Assembly: GCA_947095585.1 (NCBI GenBank)
Contig: OX352761.1
Span: 130,230,277 to 130,294,276, forward strand
Reading direction: 5' to 3'
DNA length: 64,000 nt
From: Nephrocerus scutellatus
Taxonomy: Eukaryota; Arthropoda; Insecta; Diptera; Pipunculidae
The notes under the pieces are model-generated. The model was given only the letters and a program-made list of their open reading frames with translations, was not told the origin of the DNA and searched no databases. Position numbers and translations under genes: made by a program. Position 1 is the first letter of the stretch. Every line of letters begins with the position of its first letter. Below, piece after piece: positions 24,028 through 35,394 of the stretch.

Positions 24028-24785
24028 TACAGGGTGTATCCGTTAAGGTGGAAAATACTTAAAGAGGTGATTCCTTGGTTAATTTCGTGAAAAAAATTAT
24101 ATTGGATGGGGGGGTCTATTTTCACCCACTGTGGCGTACGTAGAGTTTTAAAACAGAGATGCGTCCTTTTGACCTTACATCTTTTTACTTCCTGTAACTC
24201 TTGAACGCTTCTAGCTTAAAGGTCACTGTTGGTCTATTTTGATAGAAAATTAAATCTTAAAGGTCAAAAGAATGTAAATTTTTTTAAATTCTTAAAACCA
24301 TTACCGATATAAACGTCGTCAAAGTCAAAAAAAGAAATGTTTTTTTTAAATTTTAATTTCAAACGCGATTATTTCGAAAAATGCTCTCGGATAATTTTTT
24401 TTTGACAAATGCAGTATTAAAGCCTATTGAATTTTCTACAACTTTACCTCGTAATATTTCTGCAATAGGTCAAAGGAACAGGATTAAAATTGAAAGTTTG
24501 TGAAATGAATGGAAACGTACTTTTGATCCTATATAACTCTTGAACGCTTCCATATAGAAAGTTACTATTTATCTTTTTTGAAAGAAAAGTACATTTCTAA
24601 GATCAAACAATGTACACCTTTTTTAATTATTTAAGCATAGCGATATGAACGTCTTCAAAATCAAAGTTTTTTTTAAAAAATTATATTCACAAACACGATT
24701 AATTCGAGAAATTCTTTCCGATATATTTTTTTTGACAAATGCAGTATTAAAGCCTATTCAATCTTTTACAAATCCATGTCAAAAT

Positions 24786-25239
24786 ATTTGTACATTCAGT
24801 CAAAAAGAGCGAGGTAGTGCGGGTTGTGTTACTTCTATTACGTATAAGAAGAGTTGCATGACGTCTCAGTGTTCCCGTACCAAGGGTGCAACAAAATTAC
24901 ACGTGGAACGGATGCACCCTTGCCAGTTCACTTCAGTGCATAATTTGTTTCAACAGGACATACCCAAAAGGGCCTAATTTTGTGAGTGGACACCATTTTT
25001 CATTTTCACCACAAATTTTATGGTCCATTCGACGTTGTGAAATCGACTCACAAAATTAGGTCCATCTTGGTAAGACCTTTTGAAGCAGACTTTGCACTGG
25101 AGTGAAGTGGTAATGGTGCATCCACTGCCCGTGTAATTTTGTTGCACAGTTGATGCAGGACGTCATGCAACGCTTCTTATGCGTAGTAGTAGTAACACAA
25201 CTCGCAATATCTCGCTCTTGTTTATCGAATGCACAAATA
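24786..25239. mobile_element. Hairpin MITE nested in the palindrome
   Basis: Arms 24786-24987 and 25046-25239 are inverted copies ('aagagcgag', 'gttgtgttac', 'gttgcatgacgtc', 'caacaaaattacac', 'cctaattttgtgagt'), leaving a loop of about 58 bp. It has no coding capacity. Arms of about 200 bp with a short loop make this a nearly complete foldback. Confidence 0.75.
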
Positions 25240-25240
25240 A

Positions 25241-25354
25241 AGGGTGTTTTTTTGGGAGGTTTGTTTTTCCGATAGATGTCGTTTTATTTTATGACAGTTG
25301 TTTTGACAGCTCAAAGTGGCATTTCTACTCAGTATTGTTTGGCAAATCATTATG

Positions 25355-25389
<35 letters not shown>

Positions 25390-25413
25390 ACAAAATGATA
25401 AAAAAACACCCGT
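25241..25413 (+). mobile_element. Internally deleted mariner, orientation plus
   Basis: Starts GGGTGTTTTTTTGGGAGG, runs through the 5' untranslated part to 'aatcattatg', then an A33 run (25355-25387), and closes 'aaaaaacacccgtta'. All coding sequence is gone. Its first 113 bases (25242-25354) are identical to the inverted 25614-25726. Confidence 0.75.
25355..25387. repeat. Poly(A) run of 33
   Basis: Uninterrupted A run at the internal deletion point of the mariner element; the mirrored T29 run lies at 25585-25613. Confidence 0.9.
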
Positions 25414-25420
25414 TAGATAT

Positions 25421-25582
25421 AACGTGTTTTTTTAAGAGGTTGCCGATTTTTTTTTTGAATAAAACACATATAAAATTATGAAATGACCAAAATTTTTTTT
25501 TATTTGGTAGATAATTTTTTGGCATTTAACATTTAAACACAATTTCTGGCATATGGCTACCACGACTATTTTTCACAAATGT

Positions 25583-25613
<31 letters not shown>

Positions 25614-25728
25614 CATAATGATTTGCCAAACAATACTGAGTAGAAATGCCACTTTGAGCTGTCAAAACAACTGTCATAAAATAAAACGACATCTATCGGA
25701 AAAACAAACCTCCCAAAAAAACACCCGT
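25421..25728 (-). mobile_element. Internally deleted mariner, orientation minus
   Basis: On the minus strand: 5' terminal repeat from 25728, leader to 'aatcattatg', a T29/A29 run, then the end of the transposase gene and a 3' terminus reading 'ggcaacctcttaaaaaaaca' to 25421. Terminal repeats (GGGTGTTTTTTT + GGGAGGTT or AAGAGGTT) agree between the two ends. The 3' end is shared with the partial element at 63.87 kb. Confidence 0.75.
25526..25584 (-). pseudogene. C-terminal tail of mariner transposase
   Basis: Minus-strand frame TFVKNSRGSHMPEIVFKC then stop. The 'RGxHMPxIxF' ending is typical of insect Tc1/mariner transposases. Only the last 18 residues survive. Confidence 0.6.
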
Positions 25729-26332
25729 TATTTTGCCATGTTCATATCGTTCATATCGCTATGCTTAAATAATTAAAAAAGGTGTACATTGTTTGATCTT
25801 AGAAATGTACTTTTCTTTCAAAAAAGATAAATAGTAACTTTCTATATGGAAGCGTTCAAGAGTTATATAGGATCAAAAGTACGTTTCCATTCATTTCACA
25901 AACTTTCAATTTTAATCCTGTTCCTTTGACCTATTGCAGAAATATTACGAGGTAAAGTTGTAGAAAATTGAATGGGCTTTAATATTGCATTTGTCAAAAA
26001 AAAAATTTATCCGAGAGCGATTTTCGAAACATTTTTGGATTTTGACGACGTTTATATCGGTAACGGTTTCAAGAATTTAATAAATGTTAATTATTTGATC
26101 GTATAAATTAAGTTTTCTTTTAAAAATGACCAACAGTGACTTTGTAGCTAGAAGCGTTCAAGAGTTACAGGGTGTGAAGTGATGTAAGGTCAAAAGTACG
26201 CCTCTTCGCATTTAAACACTACGTACACCGCAGGGGTTGAAAATAGACCTCCCTCCCATACGATTTTTTTCACGAAATTAACCAAGTAATCACTGCTTTA
26301 AGTATTTGCCACCTTAACGGATACACCCTGTA

Positions 26333-27574
26333 CACACGGGTATACTAGAATGTACAAATAAATTCTACAAAGGTTGGTAGATACTCGTACTCGTACATTA
26401 AAGATTTGCTACTTCCACTCCTTTATATGAGCTAACAGAGCATTGATGCACACACAAGGTGCACAGGAGCACGGAACATTATCCTGTAAAATGATTATTA
26501 AAGAGTGTCACACAAAAAATACTCGAATGAATGGGAGTAAATGATGATTTCATATCGGTTGGTTGAGTCCCGATGTTAATTTCTTGAAAACTGTAGCAAA
26601 AGTAGATGAACGAAATTGAAATTTCGTAGAATGAAAAACGGTTGATAATTTAATAACCATTTTTAATAAAGTACCAATTGAAGTAATAATCTCTGTAGCT
26701 ATCGACATTGAAGTATAGTTTTGTAGTAAAAATGGGAACTAACTTAACATAAGATATATAGTTACAAACAAAAAATCAAAAAATTTGGAAAATAGTAGCT
26801 GCTTTTTTGAATAAGAACAAAACGATAAACAATGTAACTTAAAAAGGCAGAACATTTCTTTTGAAATTTCTTTAACAAAGACAATCCAGGAAGCTTTTAT
26901 TGTTGTACGTGGGAATGTGTGTACTTTAGGTTTCATGTTAGTGCTGCTGTACACTTACCTCTGCATAGTCATTTTTTCTCTTTTTTTTTGTTTTTTCTTC
27001 TTATTTCAATTTTCAGTTATGTACTTAAGTTAATTGTTTCCCTCTTGGGTCCTTTTTGTTGGGTTTCCTTTCATTTTCAAAAGTTCAAAAGAAGAAGAAA
27101 AATGAAATTTCCAAGTAAAAGTTTAATGATTTCCGTTTCTTTGTGTTTTTGGTGAAAAATTCTTTTTTTATCTTGTTTTGTTTTGATACCCTACTTTTAT
27201 GGGATTTTCAACAAGGCTAATTGTGTTAACAATGATGCTAAGTATGTAAAAGAATTCCTTTGTAATTTTTCAATATCACTTTGTTTACTTTAAAATAATC
27301 GTAGGTTAACCAGTGGTATATTTGATAGACCATTGGTGTATAACTTTTCATCTTAATTTCAACAGACATATCTATCCTGGTAGTTGCCTTATTTAAGTAT
27401 TTGGATTTATATCTTTAACTTACATACACAGTTAAATATAAATCTAAATTATAATTGCATAACTTTTAAATGCTTTAACAACTTTTTAAAATGGAGATAT
27501 TAGGACAGATTTTTTGATAAACTTAAAAACATCAACAAATCCCGTGTGGAATTGGAAGGTATGAGAAGGTATGT
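26333..27574. other. No feature seen
   Basis: AT- and T-rich; frames up to 78 codons without motifs. Confidence 0.35.
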
Positions 27575-27860
27575 GGGCGCCGCGTCACAGTGGAAAAGCG
27601 CATGGCTACAGAGCAGGGATTCGTGGTTCGAATCCCAGTAACACCAAAAGTATTTTTCACGGTGTCCCACCTCTCGCGGATGGGGGACAAACTTTCCGAG
27701 AGTAATACCTTGTCACGGAAAGCTTCTCAATTCGCCGTTCGGCCTTAAATTGTAGGTCCGTTCCTTCCATTTGTGTCCAAAAATATATATGCACAACACA
27801 AATGGTCGCGAGAAGCTAGGCCTTGGACTGCAACGGTCTGTCGCGCCGAATATTATTATG
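27575..27860 (+). mobile_element. tRNA-derived SINE, copy 1 (best preserved)
   Basis: The first ~75 bp look like a tRNA: a 'gtcacagtgg' A-box-like stretch, then a perfect B box GGTTCGAATCC at 27625-27635 and an 'acacca' end. About 210 bp of a shared body follows: 'tttttcacggtg', 'ccacctctcgcgg', 'ttaaattgtaggtcc', 'ccatttgtgtccaaaaatat', 'gtcgcgagaagctaggcctt', ending 'gccgaatattattat'. The same head and body recur at 30.7, 43.7/45.0 and 60.2 kb. SINEs are transcribed by RNA polymerase III from the internal A and B boxes and are moved by LINE enzymes. Confidence 0.85.
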
Positions 27861-30490
27861 AGTGGTACCGGGGGAAACAAATACCTGCGGCGGACCAAAA
27901 ACTACCAAAAAGGCGGATGAATTACGTGTGACGATCAACGGCATGAAAGACTGGTGGCGGACGAGCCTTTCCTGAAAGATCTACGGCAGCAGCAAGTAGC
28001 GTCTGTAAGCCATACTGGACGGCTAAAAAAGGCGTCTGTTTCTGGTATGTGTTCTTCCATTCAAAATGCGGGTGTGCCCGGCGAATCTGATCTGATATAT
28101 GTTATTAATCGCACCTCGAGAAACACTATGGTGGAATGTAAAATGCTATTACATGGAAACTACAAGTAATGGAAATGAGTTCCCAAGAGTTATGCAGGAT
28201 CCATATTCTGTTTGTAGTAAACCACACATCAGCGTACCAGCGTTAATCATGACGCATAATAATAAATGAATCGTCAGTAGACGAAATCTTTTAATAAATG
28301 CAAAGGATACTTTTGGTTATCACATACGTACGAAAAACGGAGCACGGAACGTTACGTTCTATTCTTTTACGACTTAAGATCAGTATCCTGGGCGTAAGCG
28401 AAACTAAGTGGAGGAGAAGAGTTGAATACATTTCTTTTACGGGACAAACGAGAGTGCTGTATTCCTATGAGAATTTTTTTTTATATACATAAACTATATA
28501 CAATGGAGAACTCCCTGAATGAGGATGATAGAAAGTGGAGACGGAGTCCAAAGATTGCATAGCGTGGAAATTGTGCTAAGCGAGGAAGCTAGGCGCAGTC
28601 TTGTTTCTTCGACACCTGTTTCTGCGAGACTAATTATAGCAAGGTTGTGCCCAAAAATTCGTAACATACCAATGCTACGCCGCTACAAATGAAGCGACCG
28701 AGGAAGAAAAAACCGCGTTCGATACTGATCTTAACTCAGTTCGTATCAGTGTTCCGAGAGCCGATATCAAAATCTTCATGGGCGGGTGACCTTAATGCTC
28801 AAGTCACTTCAGGCAAGTATAGTCTGGAACGCGTTATGAGAAAAATGGCTTGGCTCACGCAACGGAAATGAAATATTTTCTTACGCAAACATTCTTGTAC
28901 TTGGTGGGACTGTATTCAAACATAAGACGTGCCACACCTGGGTATCTCGTGATGGTCAAACTGAAAACCAAGTTGATCATATCATGATACAGCAGCGATA
29001 GAGAAAGTCAATGTGTGATGTCCGCAGTGTAACAAATGCTGATGTAGGTAGCGATCATCATCTTGTTCTTATGAGTCGCTAGCTATGAACCGAAGCTGTC
29101 CCACGGCAGTCACAGAATGCAGCAAGGAGTACAAAATTAAATACGAATGCTTTAAATGTTCCGTATATGTCGTGATTCTATCAGCACCATTTACCACAGA
29201 GTTTCATCGTCATTAAATGAAGTTGGCAATGCTGCGTGATGTGGAGTGGAATAAAAGTGGTTTTTATGGAATTTGGTTCCCAAACTGTGCCTAGACGGTC
29301 GAAAGATAGAAACTGATTTTCCCAGACACCTGGAATAAAATCGCGCTTCGCAAAGCGTTAAAACTGAAAATAAATGCTTAGATAGACGCTTAACAAAAGG
29401 CTGAATTGCAAGGCAAGTACCATAGCATATAAGTCAGCATATATATAAGTAGCATTTATCTCTGTGTGAGACGGATAGGACGGGCGAGGTTAGACGGTCT
29501 CGCAGAAAATGCGGAAAACGCTGCAAGAAGGAGGGATACCAGAGAATTGTACCGAATATCCAAAGAAGAGCAACACAAATGATCCTGTTTTGGATGTGGA
29601 TGGTATCAATTGAAGGTCTAATACGTATATGAAAGATTCACTTTTGTACCCTGCTGAGCAGAGTGCTGAAATCGTCCCCCTGCGCAAATCCTGCAGGGGT
29701 ATTGATATTAAACTTCCAACAGTGGCAGAGATGCAAACTACGATCAATCTCCTAAAAAAACAAAGCGGCTGGAATTGACGGTACGAATTCCTGAAAACAG
29801 ATTCCGCCACAACGGCTAGTTTCTACTTCCACTGATACTGTTTTGTCTGTTTTTCCAAAACTAATGGCAACTAGTCTTCTCGATCGTTAAAATCGAGTCT
29901 ACACTCAAGAGGTATCAAGCGCGCTTTCGCAGTGGTCGATCGTGTGTCGACCATATCAACACCCTGCGTATCATTCTCGAGCAGTCTACTGAGTTTTAGT
30001 CACCGCCTTACCTCATGTTAGCAGAATAAATTAAGCTCGATGTGCCTTCGGTGCTCTATCTCCAATTTAGAGATCCAGCTAAATCTCCTTACACACTAAA
30101 CTAAGATTTTATAAATATTAAATCCGTGCTATTATGTGCCTGCGAAACCTAGGAAGTTTCGACAAACATCTCGTGGAAATTGCAGGCCTTTGTGAATAGT
30201 TATATCAAACCAGGAATTGTGGCGTGGGACCGGTCAAGAGGTGTTGGATGTCGATATAAGGAAGCGAAAATTGCGATTGGTGAAGCCAAATGTGAGGTAG
30301 TCCTTTGAATAGAACCTCAGAGTGCAGGGCGGGTTGGAAGACCAAGAATAACGTGAAGATCAACAGTCGTTGCCAGAAGCAGACTCCCAGAGGAAAACGT
30401 GGCCATATGCTGCAGACCGTGAAGGATGGAGAAGGTTTGTTGGCGTCCTATGCCCCAACTGGGGTTACAGGTCATGATGATGATGAAAGA
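27861..30490 (+). mobile_element. LINE remnant, endonuclease to 3' end
   Basis: A long degraded copy in several frames. Endonuclease: LKISILGVSETKW near 28370-28410, GDLNAQV near 28783, HTWVSRDGQTENQVDHIM near 28930-28985, SDHHLVLMSR near 29050-29083. Linker: DTRELYRISKEEQHK near 29535-29580. The reverse-transcriptase core is mostly deleted: after ...VDRVSTISTPCVSF (29935-29990) the DNA jumps to the thumb/tail region. The C-terminus reads RVGRPRITWR and the 3' end is 'aggtcatgatgatgatgaa'. The sister copy at 20.1-20.9 kb keeps the part lost here. Confidence 0.85.
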
Positions 30491-30700
30491 ACAAAACTGT
30501 AAACGTTAAAACCTTTTTCACAAACCAAAATCGCATGCAGGTTTAAGTTTAAAAAAGACTCTTTGAAACAAAGTGAATATACTTGGGGGAGAAGACAAAA
30601 TAAAAGATGAAACAAAGAAGTATCAAATGGCGATTTTAGTGCAAATTTGTTAGCTATTCATTAATAAAGACAAAATTTACATAATTTGTTAAAATTCTTC

Positions 30701-30983
30701 CTGCCTCAGTGTTTATTGCGTTGGACTACTGAGCGGGAGGTTTAAAATTAGAATCCCAGACAAACAACAAATAGCTACATTTTTCACGGTCATATAGCTC
30801 TTGCGAATAACTAACGAGATAAATAACTGTCATGAAAAGCTACTCAATTCTTCGTCTTTTGTATGTAGCTTTAAATTATAGGACCCATCCATTTGTGTGC
30901 AAAAATATAACACGCACCACACGACTAGTATTGATAAACTATGTCTTGGTCAACAACGTCTTGTTACGCCAAATATTATTTTT
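30701..30983 (+). mobile_element. tRNA-derived SINE, copy 2 (diverged)
   Basis: Aligns along the whole SINE: 'tgcctcagtg' in the A-box position, a decayed B box (ttagaatccc), then 'tttttcacggtc', 'ttaaattataggaccc', 'ccatttgtgtgcaaaaatat' and 'tgttacgccaaatattattt'. Many substitutions show it is old. Confidence 0.75.
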
Positions 30984-32894
30984 ATGTTCAACATAAAAGG
31001 TAGAATACATCATATCAATATAATAAAATTTCAACGTGTGTTTATAAAGCAGTAGCCATTAATATACATAGTATATGTACTTATACTTTCTTATATATAA
31101 GAAAGTTCAAGAAACGAAAATCAACAGATAAAACCAAAGTGAAATTCCTAATTTCACTTTTAGTGTCGCTGGAAATTTTCCTTTTTCTATCGCAACCAAC
31201 AGTTAATAAATAAGCTGCACTTGTTAACATAAGCAACAACCTTATTATAATTTTTCGCCGGACTTGTGGATCACGAAATGTATGATTTTCCAGCCAGGTA
31301 AATCTCAGTTCAAGTAGCAATCGCGTTGCCATCAACAACAACAAAGACATCCGGTACAATGTCTTATTTCACGAACCGAACAGACCGCAGATACAAAGAA
31401 AAGAATATAAATTCATTTTCAGTTTCTACGGTCAGTTGTTCATAGCAAGGAACAATTTAATCCCAAAACAAAGTCACGACATTGTAAAACTGAAGATTGC
31501 ATTCCATTGCACAAGAAGCCACAAATTACTTAGCAATTACATGACGCGCACTGTGTAATTTAGCATCGACCCAAGCAAGCCAGCAGGCAGATGAGCCAAC
31601 TGTATATGTGCATGCAGCTTTGTACGAGCAAAAATCGCAATGGATCCAAAACAAAATGCGGAAAATCTGCGGATGCTTGAAATTGCAGTGGATACCGACG
31701 CTTACAGCGAGAAGGGCGGTCAAATGAAAATAAGCATCATGCCTATGTTTGGCGCTATAATCTTAGGAGGACTCACGTAGATCTCCCTTAATTATAAAAT
31801 AACTAAGACACGGTCTCATGGGTTTACCATACCTCATTTGCTGAAGCAGACGTTGTACACGATGCGGTTCTGCCAGTCTGGCTAGTAAGCAAATTTTGTT
31901 TACTTAAGTGGAAAATTGCTCTTACGTTGTTTTACCGTCATAATTAATTGTATATCATAATTTCGCAAGTGAAACACGAAAATGATGAAAACAGCGTAAT
32001 AGTGAGAGTAGTGCTAAGAGAAGAGTTTTCTATTTAATAAGTTCAACAAACCTCAAATCACACGGCTTGCTTCTAGATTTTTCCGTTGGACCCGCTGGAT
32101 CTGCTATTTTATTCACAACATTCGAAAGTGATAGAAAACAAACAAATGAACAAACAATCAAAATCGAAGGTAAATAAATTGTTTGCTTTTTCGTGTTATC
32201 TGTCTATCCATCTGTCTATCTGACTTCACTTTTGCACCTTTGCCCTGAAGTGAACCTTTGGCAAAACGTGACTTACTACTGGAAAAGCGTAACTATGTAT
32301 CAAGTACACCACAGTTTGTGGGTACATTAAATCATATTATATACATTGTATTCATATCTGTTAATATCAAAAATTAAGTTTTATTATTTCTACCATAACA
32401 AATGAAAACCGGCATAATTTTCCCAACATAAAACGCAAAAATAACTTTTTAGCTGGATTAAAAACCAACAAATAAAAAAATAATTTTAAATATAATTTAA
32501 AATAATAAGTTTAGTTATCGTAGCTACCTACAAAACATATTTTCAATGGAATCATCACGTAAAGCACATTGGTTACATTAGTTGTGTTTAAATTTCTCCC
32601 GAAATAGTACCTATTATACAACATTTTTGTGTCAATTACTACACTGTATAGACCCTAAAAACAAACAAGAAGTCAGCTATTCAGCCATTAGACATTTAAA
32701 TAAATCACCAACCAACAAACAGAAATCAACAGGTTGTAGGGGTTAAAGAAATAATTGCACCGTGACTCTGTACTTAACTGTGGTCCTCTGGGACTACTGT
32801 GTTTGTATTAACGAACTTTCGCTTCGCTTTCACTCGAAAATAACTACGTACATATTGTCGATACAAAAAATGTTTCCTAACAAGTGCTTTTATA
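30984..32894. other. No supported gene
   Basis: A 92-codon minus frame (31081-31359) and a 65-codon frame near 31.5 kb have no motif. 31300-31740 is less AT-rich than its surroundings and might be host regulatory or coding sequence, but I see no splice pair that would support an exon. Confidence 0.3.
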
Positions 32895-33057
32895 ATATTG
32901 TTACGAAAAATAGTTAGTAGCGCAGATAATAGAATTCGAATCCTTAGATAAATCGCAATGTACATACTGCATACTAAAAGTAGACACTGAATTAGAATTA
33001 ATATCTTTAATTGAATAGCATACTTTTAGGCTGTAAGATTTATTAGATTATTTGAAA

Positions 33058-33127
33058 TGTATTGTATTGTATTGTATTTTATTGTATTGAATTGTATTGT
33101 TGTATTTTATTGTATTGTATTGTATTG
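33058..33127 (-). repeat. (TATTG)n pentanucleotide tail of the LINE
   Basis: About 14 imperfect TATTG units at the 3' side (minus sense) of the CR1-like LINE. On the coding strand it is a (CAATA)n tail, the expected position of a LINE's terminal microsatellite. Confidence 0.8.
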
Positions 33128-33848
33128 ATGGTATACCATAAATAAATCTTAAACATAAGTTATGTATTCTTTTAATTTTTATAAATAAGCCGGAATTCAA
33201 TTCGCACTTTAATAGGAATATAAATAGTGTTTCTCCATAATATTCTTAATCCATAATACATTTTTTGAGTAATAGCATTTACATGAGCTGTCCAGTGTAA
33301 TTTTGTAATATTACTCCCAAACTGAACACAGCTATGGTGGAGTCAGCATTGAAAGGATTTCTTTTTTGAAAGAAAATAATAAGTTGGGACTTTTTCGAAT
33401 TTAGTAACAATTGGTTATCATACGTCCCGTGTATAATATTTTCTATGCCTCTGTTCATCAGTGAAATTGCTTCATTTATTGTTGCTTCCATATTATGTTG
33501 GTCCACCTCTATTTCTTGAAATATTTAAAGATCATCGGCAAAAAGATGATATTTTGAGTGATGAATAGAGTTGTTAATGTCATTGATGTACATCGAGAAT
33601 ATTAGAGGTCCCATTATAGAACCGTCAGGAACACCACTAGGTAAAGGCAAATGATTAGACCTATTGCCATTGATTTTAACATATTGAGAGCGATTCGATA
33701 GATAGGACAGCATCATTTCAGATGCATCGGATGAGAAATTAAACAGATGTCTCAGTTTATTGTAAAATTTTGAGAAGGAAATGCAGTCAAAGGCTTTGCT
33801 AAAATCAAGAAGGCATAATAAAACATAATTACCCTTATCTGAGCTGAG
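33058..33848 (-). mobile_element. CR1/Jockey-like LINE fragment inside the LTR
   Basis: Minus frames read YLSNRSQYVKINGNRSNHLP, then SGVPDGSIMGPLIFSMYIND and FADDL (33716-33525), followed by ...LNSKKSQLIIFFQKRNP (near 33400-33350). This is the palm of a non-LTR reverse transcriptase with motif B (SGVPxGSIxGP) and an FADD catalytic box. It is 5'-truncated and keeps its 3' end with the pentanucleotide tail. The insertion replaced roughly 300 bp of the LTR. Confidence 0.8.
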
Positions 33849-34107
33849 AATTCAACCAGTCAAGTTCAAAAAGTTCTTGCAAAGAAATACTTCTACCACC
33901 TAAGGGAATTATAGTGAAGTACAAGTGTTGTTGTAATAAGTGTTTTTGTGTACATTTAAATTAAAGTTATTACCAATATTAGTTATGAACTTGTATTATT
34001 TTTACTGTTTGTTTATTAAAGTTGTTATTTGTAAATTAATAAACTTGTATTGTGTTTTATTTGCCAAATCCTTTACGAACTTCAAAGCCTAAATTTCGTA
34101 ACAATAT

Positions 34108-35394
34108 CTTATGCTATTGCATATACAAGTAAGACAAAAATTTAATAAGAAGTATTTTTTTACAATATTTAAAAATGGAACATAATAAAATTTTGAAACA
34201 ATAGTAAGCAAAATAATGTCATGGCTTTATCTAATGTAGCCAAAACAAATCAAAAGAAGAAAAGAATGCAGATGTTTTACAACGTACGTGTCTGTGTCAA
34301 AACGGAGAAACGTTCTATCGGGCTGACGAAGGTTGTGATTAACCTTAAACAAAAGATAGTAACTTTTGTATACTCAAATCAAACTGAAATGCTTAGCTTT
34401 TATTTAACTTCACTTGTTTTAAATGAAAGTATACGAAGCAAAATAGAAATAAAACAAAAAACAAGGAGCGTTCAGGTGTTTTTCCTGCTATTAGCGAGAA
34501 TGTGACAACCGTTGTCGGTAGAAATGCCAGCGATGTTTGTTTTGCGGTTCAATTGGATTTTGTGGTCTTGCTAGCCACATCCGGCAAGTCAGTGTTTCTT
34601 GAAATTGTTTTCGGTATTTTTTTGTCTTCTCTGGTTTTGCAAAATATTCAATGATGTTAGGTTAGCAAAGCATAAGCTGCATGAATATACAGCTACATTT
34701 ATGTATACTGTTTTGCCAAAAGCTTAAAAGTTTTGTGGTTTTCCTCTATTTGAGTCTATTTCAAAAGTTGAAGTGCGATTTGTGTTGTTTTTTAAGCAAA
34801 ATTCTTGGAGTTTTTTATATCCATTAGAATAAAAAAATACATAATTGTTATTGTTTTTATTTTGTCGAACTTTACAGGTCAAGAAATGAAGTATAAAATT
34901 GTGAATTTTATGCATATTGGGAATACTTTGCACATTATTTAAAAACACACACATTTCATGTTATATTCTTTCGTTTTTATTTTTATGTTGAATATTTAGC
35001 TCTTGTAGGAAAGAAATACTAATAATGCCATTTTTAAGTGAAAATAAAACTATACAGAGTTCTGTTTGATATAGTTATTTTCTACATTGTTCATCATTCC
35101 ACCCCACGATGTCATCTAAGGCTATGCAGAATAACTAAAACCGCAAGCCTTCTTAACATTGAACAACTAGTTTTTTTACCGGGCGAATTCGCCTTATAAT
35201 TATTTTCTGATACTAAAGTGACAAAACTTATATTTTACTTAAATTCTTAGATTCCTGTTTAACAGGGGTGCGTTTTTTCAGCATTAAAGTTAATTGCGTG
35301 TATGTCCGCGTTTTATTCCTGTTCCATACTATGCCGATAAAGTGCGTATGGATCTGACATTTGACTTCTTTTATCTAAAGTCAAAATAGAAGAT
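34108..35394. other. No feature seen
   Basis: AT-rich; a 94-codon plus frame at 34221-34505 is lysine-rich and lacks motifs. Confidence 0.35.

Larger units (their letters stand above)
24030..26330. mobile_element. Long-inverted-repeat DNA element containing nested elements
   Basis: The ends are inverted copies, CAGGGTGTATCCGTTAAGG at the left and its complement at the right, each flanked outside by TA (24028-24029, 26331-26332), as expected for a TA target duplication. The inverted arms run 24030-24651 and 25749-26330, roughly 600 bp each, with many small differences. The left arm has an internal direct repeat of about 345 bp (24195-24480 and 24540-24795 share 'ctcttgaacgcttc' and 'gacaaatgcagtattaaagc'). 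The central ~1.1 kb is filled by a hairpin element and two mariner-derived elements. No transposase gene for the outer element is visible. The layout recalls Foldback-type elements, but the superfamily is undetermined. Confidence 0.8.
32899..34103 (+). mobile_element. Solo LTR with 4 bp target duplication (LTR family, copy 1)
   Basis: Begins TGTTACGAAA and ends TTTCGTAACA, the TG...CA inverted termini of an LTR, flanked by ATAT at 32895-32898 and 34104-34107. A 4 bp duplication fits Ty3/gypsy-type integration. Its outer parts match the LTR at 46.69-47.27 kb ('ttcgaatcct', 'gcatactaaaa', 'ttaggctgtaag', 'aagttcttg', 'gtgttttatttg'). The middle, including the TATA box seen in copy 2, is replaced by a LINE insertion (33058-33848). 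No gag or pol sequence adjoins it. Confidence 0.8.

Noticed and set aside
24645..24977. 110-codon plus frame across the palindrome
   Set aside because: It spans the joint between the outer element's arm and the nested hairpin, so it is an accidental frame in repeat DNA.
27620..27650. Functional tRNA gene
   Set aside because: The B box is perfect but the head is followed by a long shared body found at three other loci, so it is a SINE and not a tRNA gene.
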